Below are positions 34,281 to 47,300 of a DNA stretch of 64,000 bases, piece by piece; position 1 is the first letter of the stretch; every line of letters starts with the position of its first letter. A model generated the notes under the pieces. The model ran no database searches. It was given only the letters and a program-made list of their open reading frames with translations, and was not told where the DNA came from. The position numbers and the translations under genes were made by a program. Origin of the DNA: Prunus persica (lineage: Eukaryota; Streptophyta; Magnoliopsida; Rosales; Rosaceae); NCBI RefSeq assembly GCF_000346465.2, contig NC_034015.1, forward strand, positions 3,931,845-3,995,844, read 5' to 3'.

Positions 34281-36394
34281 TCCATTTGGCTAATCATAGC
34301 TATCATTGCGGAAAAGAAGTCGTAGTTTACTTAGATCATAAACCTTTTTAGTTTTTAACTACACGATCTAAGTTGCAGCAAGTTCGTCATATGAAATGGA
34401 TGTCTTATCTACAACAATTCAATATTGTGATAAATTACAAGAAGAGAGCAACTAATAAGTTGACATATATGTTATCTACACTACTTACACCAGTTAGGTG
34501 ACAAATCCAACCCATTGTTCCTTTGGAATATGCCAAGGGGTACGACACAAATGCTGATTTCAACTCAGCCTATGCCAAGCTGCAACAAGGAAAGACTAGT
34601 GAGTTCCAATTGAAGCATGGACTGATGTATAAGGAACATAATTGTGCTTTCCAGAAGATAACGATAGATTGCAGTGGATTCGTAAGGCTCATACTTCCAA
34701 AGTAGCATGACATTTTGGGGTTGAGAAGACTTTATTGAATCTTTGTCGCTATGTTTATTGGCCAAAGATGCATCTAGATATTTCACGATATATTCAAGGT
34801 TGTGTTCTATGCAACACATTGAAGCCTTCTAACAGAAAGTTAGGACTGTATCTTCCATTGCCAGTACATAGTCGACCTTGGGAGAGTATCTTGATGGATT
34901 TCTTAGGTGGATTGCCTAAAACCAAGTCTGGAAACGACTACTTATTTCTGGTGGTAGATCGTTTTAGTAAGATGGTGATTCTCATTCCATGCAAGAAGAC
35001 TGTAACTAGAGAATGAGCTATTAAGTTATTTTTCTAACATGTTTGGAAGCATTTTGGCTTACCTACATCGATTATTTCTAAAAGAGATAGTAAATTGTTA
35101 GGTCATTTCCAGAGGTCGTTATGGGGATTGATGGATACCAGATTGAAAAGAAGCATTGCATTTCATTCACAGACAGATGGGCAAATAGAGGTCGTAAACC
35201 GAACTATGGTACACTTGTTAAGGGGTTACAATTCCAAGCATTTGAAGACTTGGGATGAAAGTTTCTCTTACTTACAGTTTGCTTTTAACCGAGCACTTCA
35301 TGGCTTCACACTCAAATCTCCATTTGAGGTTTGTTTGGTTTATTTACCCTAGAGTCCTTTTGATTTAGCATTCACTATGAGTGACCAGCCATTAAGTGGC
35401 AAAGAAGAGGAAGAACATGTTTGAGAACATAAATTTCTCGAACGAATTAGAAAGATTCATACTGAAGTGGAGGCAGTGGCGGACCCATACTTTTTTCCAT
35501 ATGGGGGCATAAAAAACAATTTCATAGTTGGCTCCTACAAAGTCTAGGTTTTCGTAGCAATACAATATATATTATAACACATAATCTATTTCAATAATTT
35601 TTTTTAATATATGATTTTGGGCCAAAATCTAAGGCTTTATATATTGGACCACATGTTTATTAAGTCTTGTGTTGATATTTTCAATATAGGAGAGGTTTTG
35701 GGCTAAAACCTTGAAGGTTTTACTTATTTAGGGTGCTAAGTGGGGATTTTGCATGCAAAATATTAGCCAAGTGTCTTATTTTTATTGGCAAAGTGTTTGG
35801 CTAGATGGGTGAAGAAAACACCTAAGTGTGGGCAGCTGCCCACAGTAGGCATGTATTGGGTCCGCCAATGAGTGGAGGCACAACTTAATGTTCTCAGTAA
35901 CGATATAAAGCTCGCCATGATAAGCATCATGTGCCATGTAACTTCAAAGAATGTAATCTAGTATGGTTACAGCTTGGAAAGAAGCAGCTAACCAGTGAAG
36001 GTAAGAAACTGAAGCCTATTCGTTATGGACTGTTCAAGATCATCAAACAAATTGGTGATAATTCCTTTCAACTTGAATTACCACCATACATGCATATGTA
36101 CTAGGTCATCAATGTCGAGAATCTTAAGCTTTTTGAGCCATCTCTACTCGAATCCCAACGAAGATACTCGCCTTCCATCAAGATTGAATGTCAAGTCCCT
36201 ATGCAGGAGGATTGTATCTTAGAGCAGAAGGTACGTGAAATTAGTAATGAAAAATATGAATATTTCCTCATTGGCAAAAAAGGTCAACTTCCTAGCAAGT
36301 CGAAGTGGTATATTCGAGACAAGGAAATAACAAAGTTTCCTCATCTCACAGTTTAGCTTCACCAAGAGCTCAAGCATCTTAAAATGGGGAGCTT
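34281..36394 (+). pseudogene. Decayed Ty3/gypsy pol 3' half (RNase H to integrase end)
   Basis: Plus-strand fragments in order: RNase H C-terminal part (EVVVYLDHKPF, RSKLQQVRHMKWMSYLQQF), integrase zinc region (CVLCNTLKPSNRK), integrase core with first Asp in ILMDFLGGLP, second in SKRDSK and Glu in QTDGQIEVVNRT, then a C-terminal tail (KLKPIRYGLFKI, FQLELPPY). It ends at a purine-rich tract AAAATGGGGAGC before the LTR at 36395. Multiple stops and frameshifts occur (for example TGA near 35015 and TAG near 35350). A hAT MITE interrupts it at 35474-35870. The upstream half of the element is absent. Confidence 0.85.
35474..35870. mobile_element. hAT-type MITE, 397 bp, 8-bp TSD
   Basis: Ends CAGTGGCGGACCCA and, inverted, CATTGGCGGACCCA. 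The eight bases AGTGGAGG are duplicated exactly on both sides (35466-35473 and 35871-35878), as expected for hAT superfamily insertions. No coding capacity. It sits within the integrase-end region of the gypsy remnant. Confidence 0.93.
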
Positions 36395-36600
36395 TGATCC
36401 AGGAGGATCTTACAAACAAAATAATTAAATAATATTACAAACAAAATAATTAAATAATCATATATTATTATTTAATTATTTTAAAACCATAAATAATTAA
36501 ACAATTATATATTATTATTTAAAACCATAAATAATTCGTGGTTTAAAACAATTGGTTTTAAACCACCAACTTTGTATGGCTTATGTACGTAGGTGCTTCA
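36395..36600 (+). mobile_element. Truncated gypsy 3' LTR start
   Basis: TGATCCAGGAGG and the following ~190 bases match the LTR at 2-379, with a short internal duplication (AAACAAAATAATTAAATAAT occurs twice). Similarity stops at about 36595, where a different gypsy element begins. Confidence 0.75.
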
Positions 36601-38498
36601 AAACTGTTTGTGAGGTAAAACACCTCTAGGCTTAGCTGGGCCAGACCATGGTGTTAGTGGTCGAGTTCCGCTCGAGCTTGGTCGCCATATATTTTTCCAC
36701 CCTAACTCTTGTGGGCTTATGGGCCCATTGGTTCATGAGTTTGGCCCCCGTGTGCATAAGGTTGACACCAACCTGATTTACTTGGTGTTTACTCAAAAGG
36801 ACTTCTAGTCCTAGAAAAGTTAAGATGTTTCGAGATCACCAAGAAGCCTATCTAAATGGAGTCCTAGTCTGAGAAGGATTAGGTTGTTCTAGAGTCCTAG
36901 TTTGAGGAGAGCTGGTTTGCTTTGGAGTTCCACTCTGAGATGGATTGGGTTGTCTGGGATTGTATAAAAGGCTTAGGCCATCCTCCGTGAAAGGTATGCA
37001 ATTCTAAGCACTAGAACTTATTGTGCACTTTTGCTTTGAAACACTCGACTGACTTAAACATCAGAGGGTCCTTGGCCAACACCACACTAGTGTCACGCAT
37101 TGAAGCTCTCTTGTTTTGCAGGTTTTGGAGGACAACTTGGTTGGTCACGCTGACCTAGTCCGGAAGTATTGCCCGACCTCGGTTACTGGATGAATGTGAA
37201 AGATGCTGCTGATGCCATGAAATGTCAAGCTTCCCTACTTAGAAAGATCAGCTAAGGATTGGTTCAAGTCCTTGAAGCCTGACTCCATCAGCTCATTTAA
37301 CCTTCTTAAACAGAGCTTCGTGAACCAATTTCTATCTACCTCAAAGAAGTGGTATCCACCCAACTACCTCATCAGCATCAGGTAGGGCCCTAAGGAGAAG
37401 TTGCGAGACTACATCAACTATTTCAATTGAGAAGTAATTAGCATCCCTAGTTGCTCCAAGGATACAGCCTATACTGCCCTTCTAGATGGGTTCCGAAGGG
37501 GATTTTTCCTATTCCATGTCAACAAGTTTCCACCGAAGAGTTATGAGGACCTGGTGTTTGAGGCGTATCGTCATTCCATCATCGAGGAGATGACATATGA
37601 CACACCAGAAGGGAAAGATCCGTCACAACCTAGTGTAGGAGATAAACAGAGAGAAGGTCGAAATGATGTACGCTAAAAGCCATACAATTAGAAATGAAGA
37701 TTTGAGAATTCTAGGCGAGGTAGGAGAGACTTAGATCGACCACAAAATCCATTTTGACCGCGGTTCAACAACTACACCCCGTTGAATACTAATCGAGAGG
37801 AGGTCTTCTGCCACATCTAAACTGAGTTGCCAAAACCCTGACCTTCGAGGTTTTCCAAAGGGCGAAAGGATCCAAATTGATATTGTAGCTATCACTCCGA
37901 GAATGGTCATACGAGGAGGTCGTCTAAACTGATTTGTGGGTGAAAAGAAGCAAGCAGAGTAGCATAACAACACATCAAATAAGCAACCACATGCTACGAA
38001 AGACATCAATGTTATCTCAGGTGGAGCAACCCTAGCTAGGGAGTCCAACAAAGCACAAAAAGAGTATGCACGACGTACCCAAGTTGGACTTGAGGCACTC
38101 TCAATTGGTCTAGGTTACCGGACTTCAAAGTAGCCCAAGCTTGGGTACTCAGCGATCACCTTTAATGAGGAGGAGGAAAGAGGGGTAGTTCACCCACATG
38201 ATGCCCGTTCATAATCCAAGATGAGATCGCAAATTGTTGCGTGAAACGAGTCTTTATTGACATAGGCAGTTCAATTAATATCATCTTTACATTGGCTTTC
38301 GAACAGATGAAGATATCGCGAGAAGAGCTCAAGCCAGTGGTCACTTCCTTGCTCGGATTCACTAGGATAACATCAACTTCATTGGAAGCGTCACACTGCC
38401 TCTGTCACTTGGAACGGCACCCCAATGAACAACGATGTACACAAGTTTTCTAATAGTTGAATGCCCTTATGCTTATAATGTTATTTTAGGTCGGCCAG
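36600..38498 (+). mobile_element. Tat-like Ty3/gypsy remnant, 5' part (LTR end, gag, protease)
   Basis: A TATA-like TGTATAAAAGGC at 36961 and a following leader suggest LTR sequence to about 37130. Gag fragments follow in the plus strand with stops: DWFKSLKPDSISSFNLLKQS, YPPNYLISIR, DTAYTALLDGFRRGFFLFHV, SYEDLVFEAYRHSIIEEMTY. The protease remnant at about 38238-38440 reads FIDIGSSINIIF, and VECPYAYNVILGRP ends at the insertion of the solo LTR at 38499. The pol frame resumes at 56043. The Tat/Ogre-lineage call is by gag resemblance and is uncertain. Confidence 0.75.
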
Positions 38499-40719
38499 TG
38501 TAATGACCCAAACCTAAAATTCATATTTAATTAGTAATTTATTATGCGGAAAGACAATTTTGCCCTTGGACTAATTATGAACTCAAAGTTGACTTTTTGA
38601 CCGAAAAGGAATTTGACAAGTCCACATACGCTGTTGCGTAGAGCACAATGACACGAGTTCATAGACACGAAGTAGACTCGAATCGGAGTTTTAACGAAGA
38701 AAATATGATTAAAATATCATGAGGGGCAAAACAGTAAATTGAAAAATCAGAATTTTTATAAAAACCTCATCTCTCTCTCTCTCTCTCTCTCCCTCCCGCG
38801 ACCCTCTCCTGAGCCGTCCTCCTTCTCTCCTTCGCAACTACGGCCACCGGCCACGGCTGTGGACGGGGTCGGTACCAAACTGACCGGGACGACGTCTTCT
38901 TCCAACCCCAGCCAGCTCCCGCCTCCAGCCGCAGTGGTTTCGCCGGAATTTGGAGAAGAAGCGGCCGACGTCGCCCGATCTTCATAGCCGCCGATCTCCC
39001 TCCTCCGGCCACTATTTCAGTCGAGCCAGGTATGGATTTTGAACCTCTCGAGCTGTTCTTGCTGCCTGTTGGGTAGGAATTAATCAGTTCTCAGTGTAGC
39101 TATTGGATTTTTGAACTTGAAGTTTCGGCCAGTTTTCGGCCTCCGTGTTCGGCCACTTCCGGGCAGTTTTTGGGGTTGGTCTAAGAACAAAAGTGGTTCC
39201 AAATATGGTGTTATACCTACGATAGGAGTTTGGAGCCTTGGTTTTGCGATTTTCCGGCGATGCGTTATTGCTTTGGACACCCATCGCTGCCGGCGCATGC
39301 GGCGGCGCGTGGGCGAGTGTAGTGAGTGGTACAGTATACTGATGCGATCCTTAGGTCGTCACGAGCATATAGGGATTCGCGGATCTCAATTTGGATACCG
39401 TTTGAGCCTCGAACGGATTTTCCATATTGTGCGATTACCGGGTTCACTACTGTTGAGCCGTTGGATCGTCGTCAATTTTAGATATGTTACTCTAGATAAT
39501 TTTAGAAACGTGTAGAATTCGACGGATTGTGAATCGGAGACCCGGATACTCCGAAATCGCGAACCCTAGGGCTAGGGTTTAGAAATTATGCGATTACACG
39601 ATCGTGAGTAATCCGACCGTCCGATCGACACCAATACCCTCGGGACATGTGTCCTAGACATATTGGACCTTCTAGCGGCTTCCGGATCATATTGTGAGGT
39701 CATGGACCCGTGGGGTCCTGGATTGACTTTTTGGACTTTAGCGCTTTTTGAGTCCCAAGATACCGCTAAACTACCCCACGTGGAAGGAAAGCTGTTATGG
39801 GTATATGGATCACTTTAAATTGACGCACGTACTTTTAGGAGCCGAGTGTAGGGGTTTTAAGATAATACTATATTGTATTAATAGAATATTATGGTCATTG
39901 AATCAGGCACCCGGGCACCAGTTGACCCGCAAGAGGGACCGTCAAGAGGTCCAGTGAGCTCAGACTATCAGTGAGTGGACTCTTTGTTTTAATAAATGAA
40001 TTTAAGCAGTTCAGTTTCAGTTATAAGCTGTTTTATGCTGTTAAATATTTTATGTTGCATGTTGCCGAGTGAAATTTCCTTTAAAGAATATAGGAAAAGA
40101 TATTCTCGTTAATTATCAGACAAATGGCAGCAGAATTTTAAAGGTTACAGAAAGTTAATGATTTAACAATTTTGCTTCAGAAACTTTTTATTTTCTTCAA
40201 TCACCTTGTACCCAGTTATTAAATGTTGCCTTCGGATTATATTTGTTGCCTTCGGTTTAGTCAGCATGCTTGACAGTTACCCCACGAGTTCCTTGGTACT
40301 CGAACTCGTGTGGAGCGAGTAATGCGGATAAAGGTGGATTACGGTCCCCTGAATCCTGCGAGTTGCGGCTCGGACTGACCTCGTGTCACTGAGACCTGCG
40401 AGTATGTGTCACCCATGGTGATGCAAGGAATTGACGGATACAAGGAATTGACGGAAAAAGGGTACACCTAGGTGATAGTTTAAACTGTTTTCAAATGTAT
40501 ATAATTATATACATGCATTGATTTCAGAAATAAAGAAAATAAGCTAGTTTGTATAACTGTTTTTACAGCGGGGTTAGTATGTTCTTATACTATTTTCTCA
40601 ACTTTGTTTTTAGGTCCACTCACCCTTATTGTTGTTTTGCGGCCCCAGGCAGTAGACGTGCACAAGAATCCACCACCGGGCCACTTCCCATCTTCCGCGT
40701 CTCTCTTCTGATGTAGGAT
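38499..40719 (+). mobile_element. Solo LTR A, left part (split by CACTA copy 2)
   Basis: Starts TGTAATGACCC. After removing the CACTA insertion it ends TGTCA at 56037, giving a 2,549-bp LTR. The five bases GCCAG flank it exactly (38494-38498 and 56038-56042). It matches the inverted copy at 59404-61967 throughout (CT tract, Pro/Ser-rich GC-rich part at 38800-39000, CCCCACGAG block near 40280). No internal retroelement region remains, so it is a solo LTR formed by LTR-LTR recombination. Short open frames here are not credible genes. Confidence 0.92.
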
Positions 40720-42416
40720 CACTACTACAAAAAATGAAAAAGACGACCAGAAAACAACGACGGTCTAAGTGAAAACCGTCGTGGTTTTTAAAAAGACGAC
40801 GGTTCTAAAAACACCGTCGTGTAATACAACCTTAGACAACTAAAAAATGGAGATTCAAATGGCTGTTCAAAAACAACGACGTACCTAATTAAACAACCGA
40901 CGTCTATTTGAAACAGATTTTCGCAGTGTAAAATCAAAGCCAACAAAGAACGGCAGAAGTTATGAATCGATCGACGTAGAAAGTAAAGACGACGATTTCA
41001 ATAAAAACCGCCGTTTTTACTCATAAAATAACACGACGAGGTTTTCGTATAAGACGCCGTATAATTACAAACAAATCCACGGCTTTAAAATACAAAATAT
41101 CGCCGTATTAAATTAATGTACAACGACGGAAAATATAAATATATCGACGTCATTCTCGTATAGTTCTACGACGTTATCTTTAAATCGTACTATAAAATTT
41201 AACGTCGTATTTATTCATTTTATACGTCGTACCTTTAATTTAAACCGTCGTCTTAATAAGAATTTTTGTTAACAATTTTTTTCTTTGATTTTCTTATCCT
41301 ACGTCGGTAGATCTACTTAATGACAAGAATTGAAATAACCACGACGGTTTATATAGAAAACCGCCGACATAATCAGATTTGTCTGAGATCCGAAGGGTTA
41401 CGAAATCTTACCAGATGGAACTCTGTTCCACATCATAATCTTAACAGATGACACAGATTTGCAATCAGAGAGACAATTTTTTGGAAGTTGATGATGTGTG
41501 TGCGTTTGTGTATCTACAAATATTATACCTAACGTCGTTGCAAATTTGCAATCAGAGAGACAATTTTCAACGACGGTTATATTATACCTAACGACGTTTA
41601 AAAAACAAATCAACGTCGCTCAACAAATATATTACGTCGTCTTAGTCTTACTTAAGACGACGAAAAACGACGACAGTAATACAAAAACAGTCGTTGTTTT
41701 TATATTCTTATTTTATTTAAATCTGTCATCCAAAAAAGAAACTTTACATATTCCAGAACATTAATTTCCTTCATTTTAAATTTTCTCCAGAAAAAAAAAC
41801 TCTATTTATAACGCACTGTAATTGAAAAATAAACTGAAAGGTCACGGGAAAAAAAATTCTATTCATAATTTAAAAATTCAAATCCACGTCGGTTATATTA
41901 AACATAACGACGTTAAATGAAAAGATTCCACGTCGCAAAACAAATATTGCGTCGTGTTAGTTAAAAACGACGGCATAACAAAAAACCGTCGTTGTTTCAA
42001 ACTGAATTAATTTAAAATTTCTTCGGGAAAGCAAAATCTATTTATAATTTCCTCGGGTTAGTAATATTGCGTCGTGTTAGTTTACAAATTCTAGAACATT
42101 AATTTCTCTCATTTTAAATTTCCTCGGGAAAGAAAAATCTATTTATCACGCTTTGTAATTGAAAACTAAAACTGAAAGAATTCGGGAAAAAAAACTCTAT
42201 TTATAATTTAAAAATAAAATCCACGTCAGTTGTAGTACACTTAACGACGTTTAACAAAATAATCTACGTCGGTAATTATAAATCTACCGCCATCTTACCT
42301 TAATATAGACGACGAGAAAAGACGACGATAGAACAGAAAACCGCCGTTGTTTCAGTTTCTTTAACAGTTTGGTCCTTTATCTTTCTGCAGGACTTGTATA
42401 GTTCAAAGCATTGACA
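40720..42416. repeat. Subterminal CGACG-motif region of CACTA copy 2 (5' side)
   Basis: Non-coding, dense CGACGG/ACGTCG/CCGTCGT motifs as in copy 1, with local duplications (for example GCGTCGTGTTAG near 41950 and 42070, and GCAATCAGAGAGACAATTTT near 41460 and 41550). Confidence 0.8.
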
Positions 42417-42860
42417 ATGTCTTCATCATATCTCCCAGCAACTACTGATTCGATTGCTCATGCTTTAGAGGCCATCTGAAGCCATTTCTATTCTTTATCG
42501 CATTCTTGAAACCCATCTTCTTCTTCTGAAGCTCTACGGATAAAGGAAGAGGCTATCACAAATCTGACGGATCTTCTTAGGCAAGAAAATCAAGCAGAGG
42601 ATCAGGCACATCTGATCTTCAGATTTCCCTGAGAAGCGAACTTTCCTTCTACAGCGAGTGGAGGCCAGGCTTGCATCTCTTTTGATGGAAAGCAAGGAGT
42701 ATTCAGAAGCACTAAGTGTCCTATCAGGCTTGATCAAGGAAGTGAGAAGGCTAGTTGACAAGCTTCTTCTTGTGGACATATATTTGATGCGAGTAAGCTC
42801 AATTTCTCTTTGAGAAAGACATCCAAATTATTGTCTTTGAGATGTGAGAGACAGTGTCTC
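42417..42860 (+). pseudogene. Captured fragment of the 26S proteasome subunit gene RPN6 (PSMD11), copy 2
   Basis: The ATG at 42417 opens MSSSYLPATTDSIAHALEA, then a stop. Downstream pieces in changing frames read SEAISILYRIL, LRIKEEAITNLTDLLRQENQ, SDLQISL, EKRTFL, QRVEARLASLLMESKEYSEA, LSVLSGLIKEVRRL, DKLLLVDI and SKLNFSLR. In order these match the first ~190 residues of plant RPN6, the proteasome lid subunit needed for 26S assembly. Internal segments are missing at the same places as in copy 1. The sense strand is the same as the transposon genes downstream, so read-through transcripts would carry sense RPN6 sequence. It cannot encode an intact domain. Confidence 0.87.
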
Positions 42861-44347
42861 TGAGAGAGGAAGAACTTGGAACCCTAAATGTAAACCGAAA
42901 ATGAATGAAAGCGACAAATTTATAGAATAAATTTTTAAAACCAACGGCGGTCCTTACAAAAAAATCGCCGTTTAAATTGTAAAATCAACGTCGGTATGAC
43001 CGACGTATATTACAGAAATCCACGTCGGTACATTAATAAAAACGACGTGTTAAATAATCTACCATGACGCGAGTTATTACTTATGTACTTTAATTTTTGA
43101 GTTTACTACGATGGTACCTACAACACTACTGTCGTATTTATTTACCACGTCCGAAGTTAAAATGTACCGTCGTATTTTGTAATTTATACGTCGTAGTTAT
43201 ATGTAACCGCCGTATTATTTTTTTGAAATGGTTTTATATGTAAGCAACTTTTCGTCTACCTGACTTACACATGCACTGTTTCCAAACCCGATTAAAAATT
43301 TCAATCTCCCAGAGAAAACTTTTAGACTTTTTTTCCTTGTCAGAGCACTGTCAGAGTATCTCATCGTCTTCCTCTCGTCTTCTTCGTCGTCTCTGAACTT
43401 AAACATCGTCTTCCTCTTGCTTTCATTGCACGCAAAAGGTAAGCTTTCATTTTCACTATTTTGGTTGCTGTTTTGCATGCTCATACGTTTTTTGTTTGAA
43501 AAATCTTTTTACCTTTTTTCTGGCCAAAATCATTTTACTTCTTTTCAAGTTCGATAAAATATACAGACAAAGAGGGAAAGTTTCCAACTTTGAAGACAAC
43601 TACCTCAACTAAATAAGACGACGGTAGCTTCTTATTTACGTGGTTAAATATGTAGACCACGACGATTCGTCAGTCGTTCTAGCGTCGTCTGAAAATTGAC
43701 AAAGTTGTTTTTAAAATTATAGTCTTTTTTTTATTTGCTTGTTTAATTGCAGGTTTGATTTCTCTGAACAATGGTTTTTGTTTTTCCCTAATTTGATAAA
43801 ATATAAAGAAAAAGAAAGTAGGGTTGGTATTTAATATAGACGACAGTATCTTATTGTTTTACGTCGTGTGAATGTTAATACCACGACGTCATATTAAAAT
43901 ACCGTCGTCTATATAAGATTCCAAAACTTTCTTTCTTGGCCTTGTATTTTATCAAATTAGAAAACAAAAACCATGGTTCAGAAAAATCAAATCTGCAATC
44001 AAACATTCACAGGGAAAGAAAGAAGGGTTTTGGATCCTTATATAGACGACGGTATATTACTATTGACGTCGTGTGAACATCAATACCACGACGTTATATA
44101 AATATTTCGTCGTTTATAGTTAATTATCACGTCGTCCGGTAAATATCGACGTAATAAGTTATTATTACGTCTTATTTTATATTATTTCGTCGTTGTTTAA
44201 TTACCTTGGTTTTAAACATTTATTACGTCTGAGATTATTTCATTGCGTCGTTTAAAATCATATCATACGTCGTATTTTATTAATAACCGTCGTTTGTGTT
44301 CTTAATCTTTTCCTGAAATATTTTCACTTGCAGTTTTGTCTGTAAAA
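42861..44347. other. Leader region of the CACTA second gene, copy 2
   Basis: Non-coding with many CGACG/ACGTCG motifs (42940-43220, 43610-43700, 43840-44290). This copy supplies the sequence missing from the gap in copy 1. A splice acceptor-like CACTTGCAG lies just before the ATG at 44348, so an untranslated leader exon is likely. Confidence 0.5.
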
Positions 44348-47300
44348 ATGGTTTCTCACCAAGACCAAAGTAAGGACTCTGGCTCCAAGAAAAATGGAGG
44401 TAAGGAGCTTGGAATGGTAACTCCTCAAGAGAAGTCTTCGAAGAAGATGAAGTCTTCGAAGAAGATGAAGTTTGCTTCATCATCTGCTGAGACAGAACCA
44501 ACCAGCACGACAACAATCTCTGATGATTCAAAGTCTGGTCGAGGTATGAGCACAATGCCTCGTGTTGTGAAGAGAAAACTTCAGAAACTCAGGCCAATTG
44601 TTGAGTACAATAAAAGGGGGAAAGGAATTGGCCAAGCACATAGTGAGATGCAGTCCTACATTGGTGTGTTGGCACGCTCCAGAGTTCCACTTGTGGACAT
44701 GAAATGGGCTCAAATCCCCAAGGATATAAAGGAGCAGATTTGGGAAGCAGTTGACATTGCTTTTGTGGTAGGTCAAGGGGGCAAGAACTCTGTGTTAGCT
44801 TCTGCTGCCAAGAAATGGAAGGATTTCAAGTCTACACTAACGAGGCATTATATCCTTCCATACACCAATGACAGGGAGAGATTAAGCCAACCCCTTGAAA
44901 CATATAAATTCATAGAGAAAGCATAATGGGATGCCTTTGTAGCTTCAAGGTTATCCAAAGATTTTGAGTCTGTGCATTCTCAACATGCACAGATTAGGGA
45001 GAAACTTGAGTACAATCATCGATTGTCTCGAAAAGGATATGCTGGTTTGGAGGATCAATTGGAGGAAACCATGCCTGGGGTAGAAATTGATCGATCTACC
45101 TTATGAAAGAGAGCTAGACAGGACAAACAAGGTAACATCCTGGATCCAAAGCTGGCAGAGAAAGCAAAATTAATTGTAAGCCTACTCACTCTGTTTTAAA
45201 TTTTTATTAAACTGTGAATAATTCTTATTACATCTTATGTTATATTTTGCGTCGTGTGAATGATATTACCACGTCGAAATTTTTTAAAAAACGTCGTTAA
45301 AGGTCTAAATCAGGAATCACTACTCTGTTTTCTGTAATTATAGCATAAGATGTCGGTGGTTCATTTTCGCGTCGTTTGTATTAAATTACTACGTCGAAAT
45401 GTTTTAAACAAGGTCGTTAAAGGTGTGAATATTGAATCATCCCTCTGTTATCTGTAAATAAAGCATAAGACGTCGGTGGTTTATTCATTTCGTCGTTTTA
45501 AAAAACTAACCACGTCGGTATAACTACCGTCGTGATAAATTATAATAACGTCGATTTATATGTTATTGCGTCGTCTGAAATTATATAATACGTCGTTTGT
45601 ATATAAATAACCGTCGTGTGTTTTTTGTTCTTACTTTTTTATATATCTTTGTTTTAGGATGAATTGCAAAAACAAGTCTCGGAAGGCAAAGTCACTGTAT
45701 CTGGCAGCAATGTGTGCTGACCATGGCTTTGGGCCCTGAGCATCCAGGCAGAGTGAGAGGGGTAGGTGCTGGGATTTCCCCAAGGCAATATTTCAATTTA
45801 CCCAAACCACAGAGGATGAGCCTTGACGACCGTTTAAAGGACAGTTTAAGAGTTCTCCTTCAAGAAGAGAATAAAAAGATGGAAGCTAAGGCAAGGGAAG
45901 AGGCTTTAAGGATGGAGGCTAGAACCAAACAATTGGTAGAGGCTGAGAGGGAGCATTTCCTGAGTCAGCTTTCCCAATTAATTCTCAATTTTGATCCAAG
46001 CATGCTTAAACCAAGAATTAGCCAAAGTCCCAAAAATCCAATGTCTGACAAAGCAAGCTGCTCTGGAGGTGATGTGAGATCCCTACATTTTGAGGATGAT
46101 ACTGCCAAAAATGGGAAACATCAGGAAGAAAAGGTAACATATCTGAACTTTGAATTCTCTGTTTTTTTAAAAACTATTAGACGTCGTTATTATTAATAAA
46201 ACCGTCGTTTGAAATACATACCACGACGATTTTAAAAATAAACCGTCGTTTGTATTTCAATACCACGTCGTATTTAGTTTACTTGTTTTACACGCCATTA
46301 AACGTCGTTATTTTTAAAACTTTGTGGTTTTTAGACGACGGTGTTAGTCATTCCCGACGTAATAGATGAAGAGAAGAAAGAAGAAAAACAAGATGAAAAG
46401 GAGAAAGAAGATGAAGAAAAGCATGACGACCAGGTATGTTCACATAACTTTGCCTTTTTTATTTGTTTTTCAAAATTTCAGACGTCGATATTTTTCTTTA
46501 AACCGTCGTTTGTTTACAACTTAGACGGCGGAATTTTTTTCTAAGACGTAATAAATTATTCACCACGACGGTTTTTTCACCGTCGTTTAAATTCTTTTCA
46601 GACGACGTTTTATTCCTTAAACCGTTGTTTTTATTGAATTACCACGTCATTTTTTTTATTTCTTTAAACAGGTTATTAAAGTTGTTGATTATTCAAATAT
46701 GGAGGCGCCATCTTCTTTAAAATTCCTTTGTCGTTATGTGGAAACGACACTCGTGCCTTAGGATAAGACCCTGAACTTTACAATTGATAAGGAGGTGTTT
46801 GGTCTAGAACTCGATACCTTCCTCCTGCCTGAAGATATTACACAATTTGCAGGCATGGAAGAAATAGGAGCTACTGTCATTGCTGTATATATGAGGTTTG
46901 TCATTCTAAAATAATACGTCGTTAGTTTATTTATTGCGTCGTCTTAACTAACTAACCACGTCGTTAGTATGTACCGTCGTGATAAATTTATTATAACGTC
47001 GTTGTCTATTTCAGTACGTCGTGTGAAATTTTATAATACGTCGTTTTGTTATACATAACCATCGTGTGTTTTTTTGTGCTGACTTGTTTATATTATTTTA
47101 TATATTTAGGTACTTACACGATCTTTTGAAACAAGCAAATATGTGCAGCATGGTTGGCTTTATCGACCCTGCTACAGTTAGTGCCAACTCTGGCACAATA
47201 GCTGACAGATCACGACTGGTAGCAGCTCGACTTCAGAGGACTGACGGTGAACAGATTTTCATGATGCCTTACAATCCAGGGTTAGTCTCCTTAACAGGAT

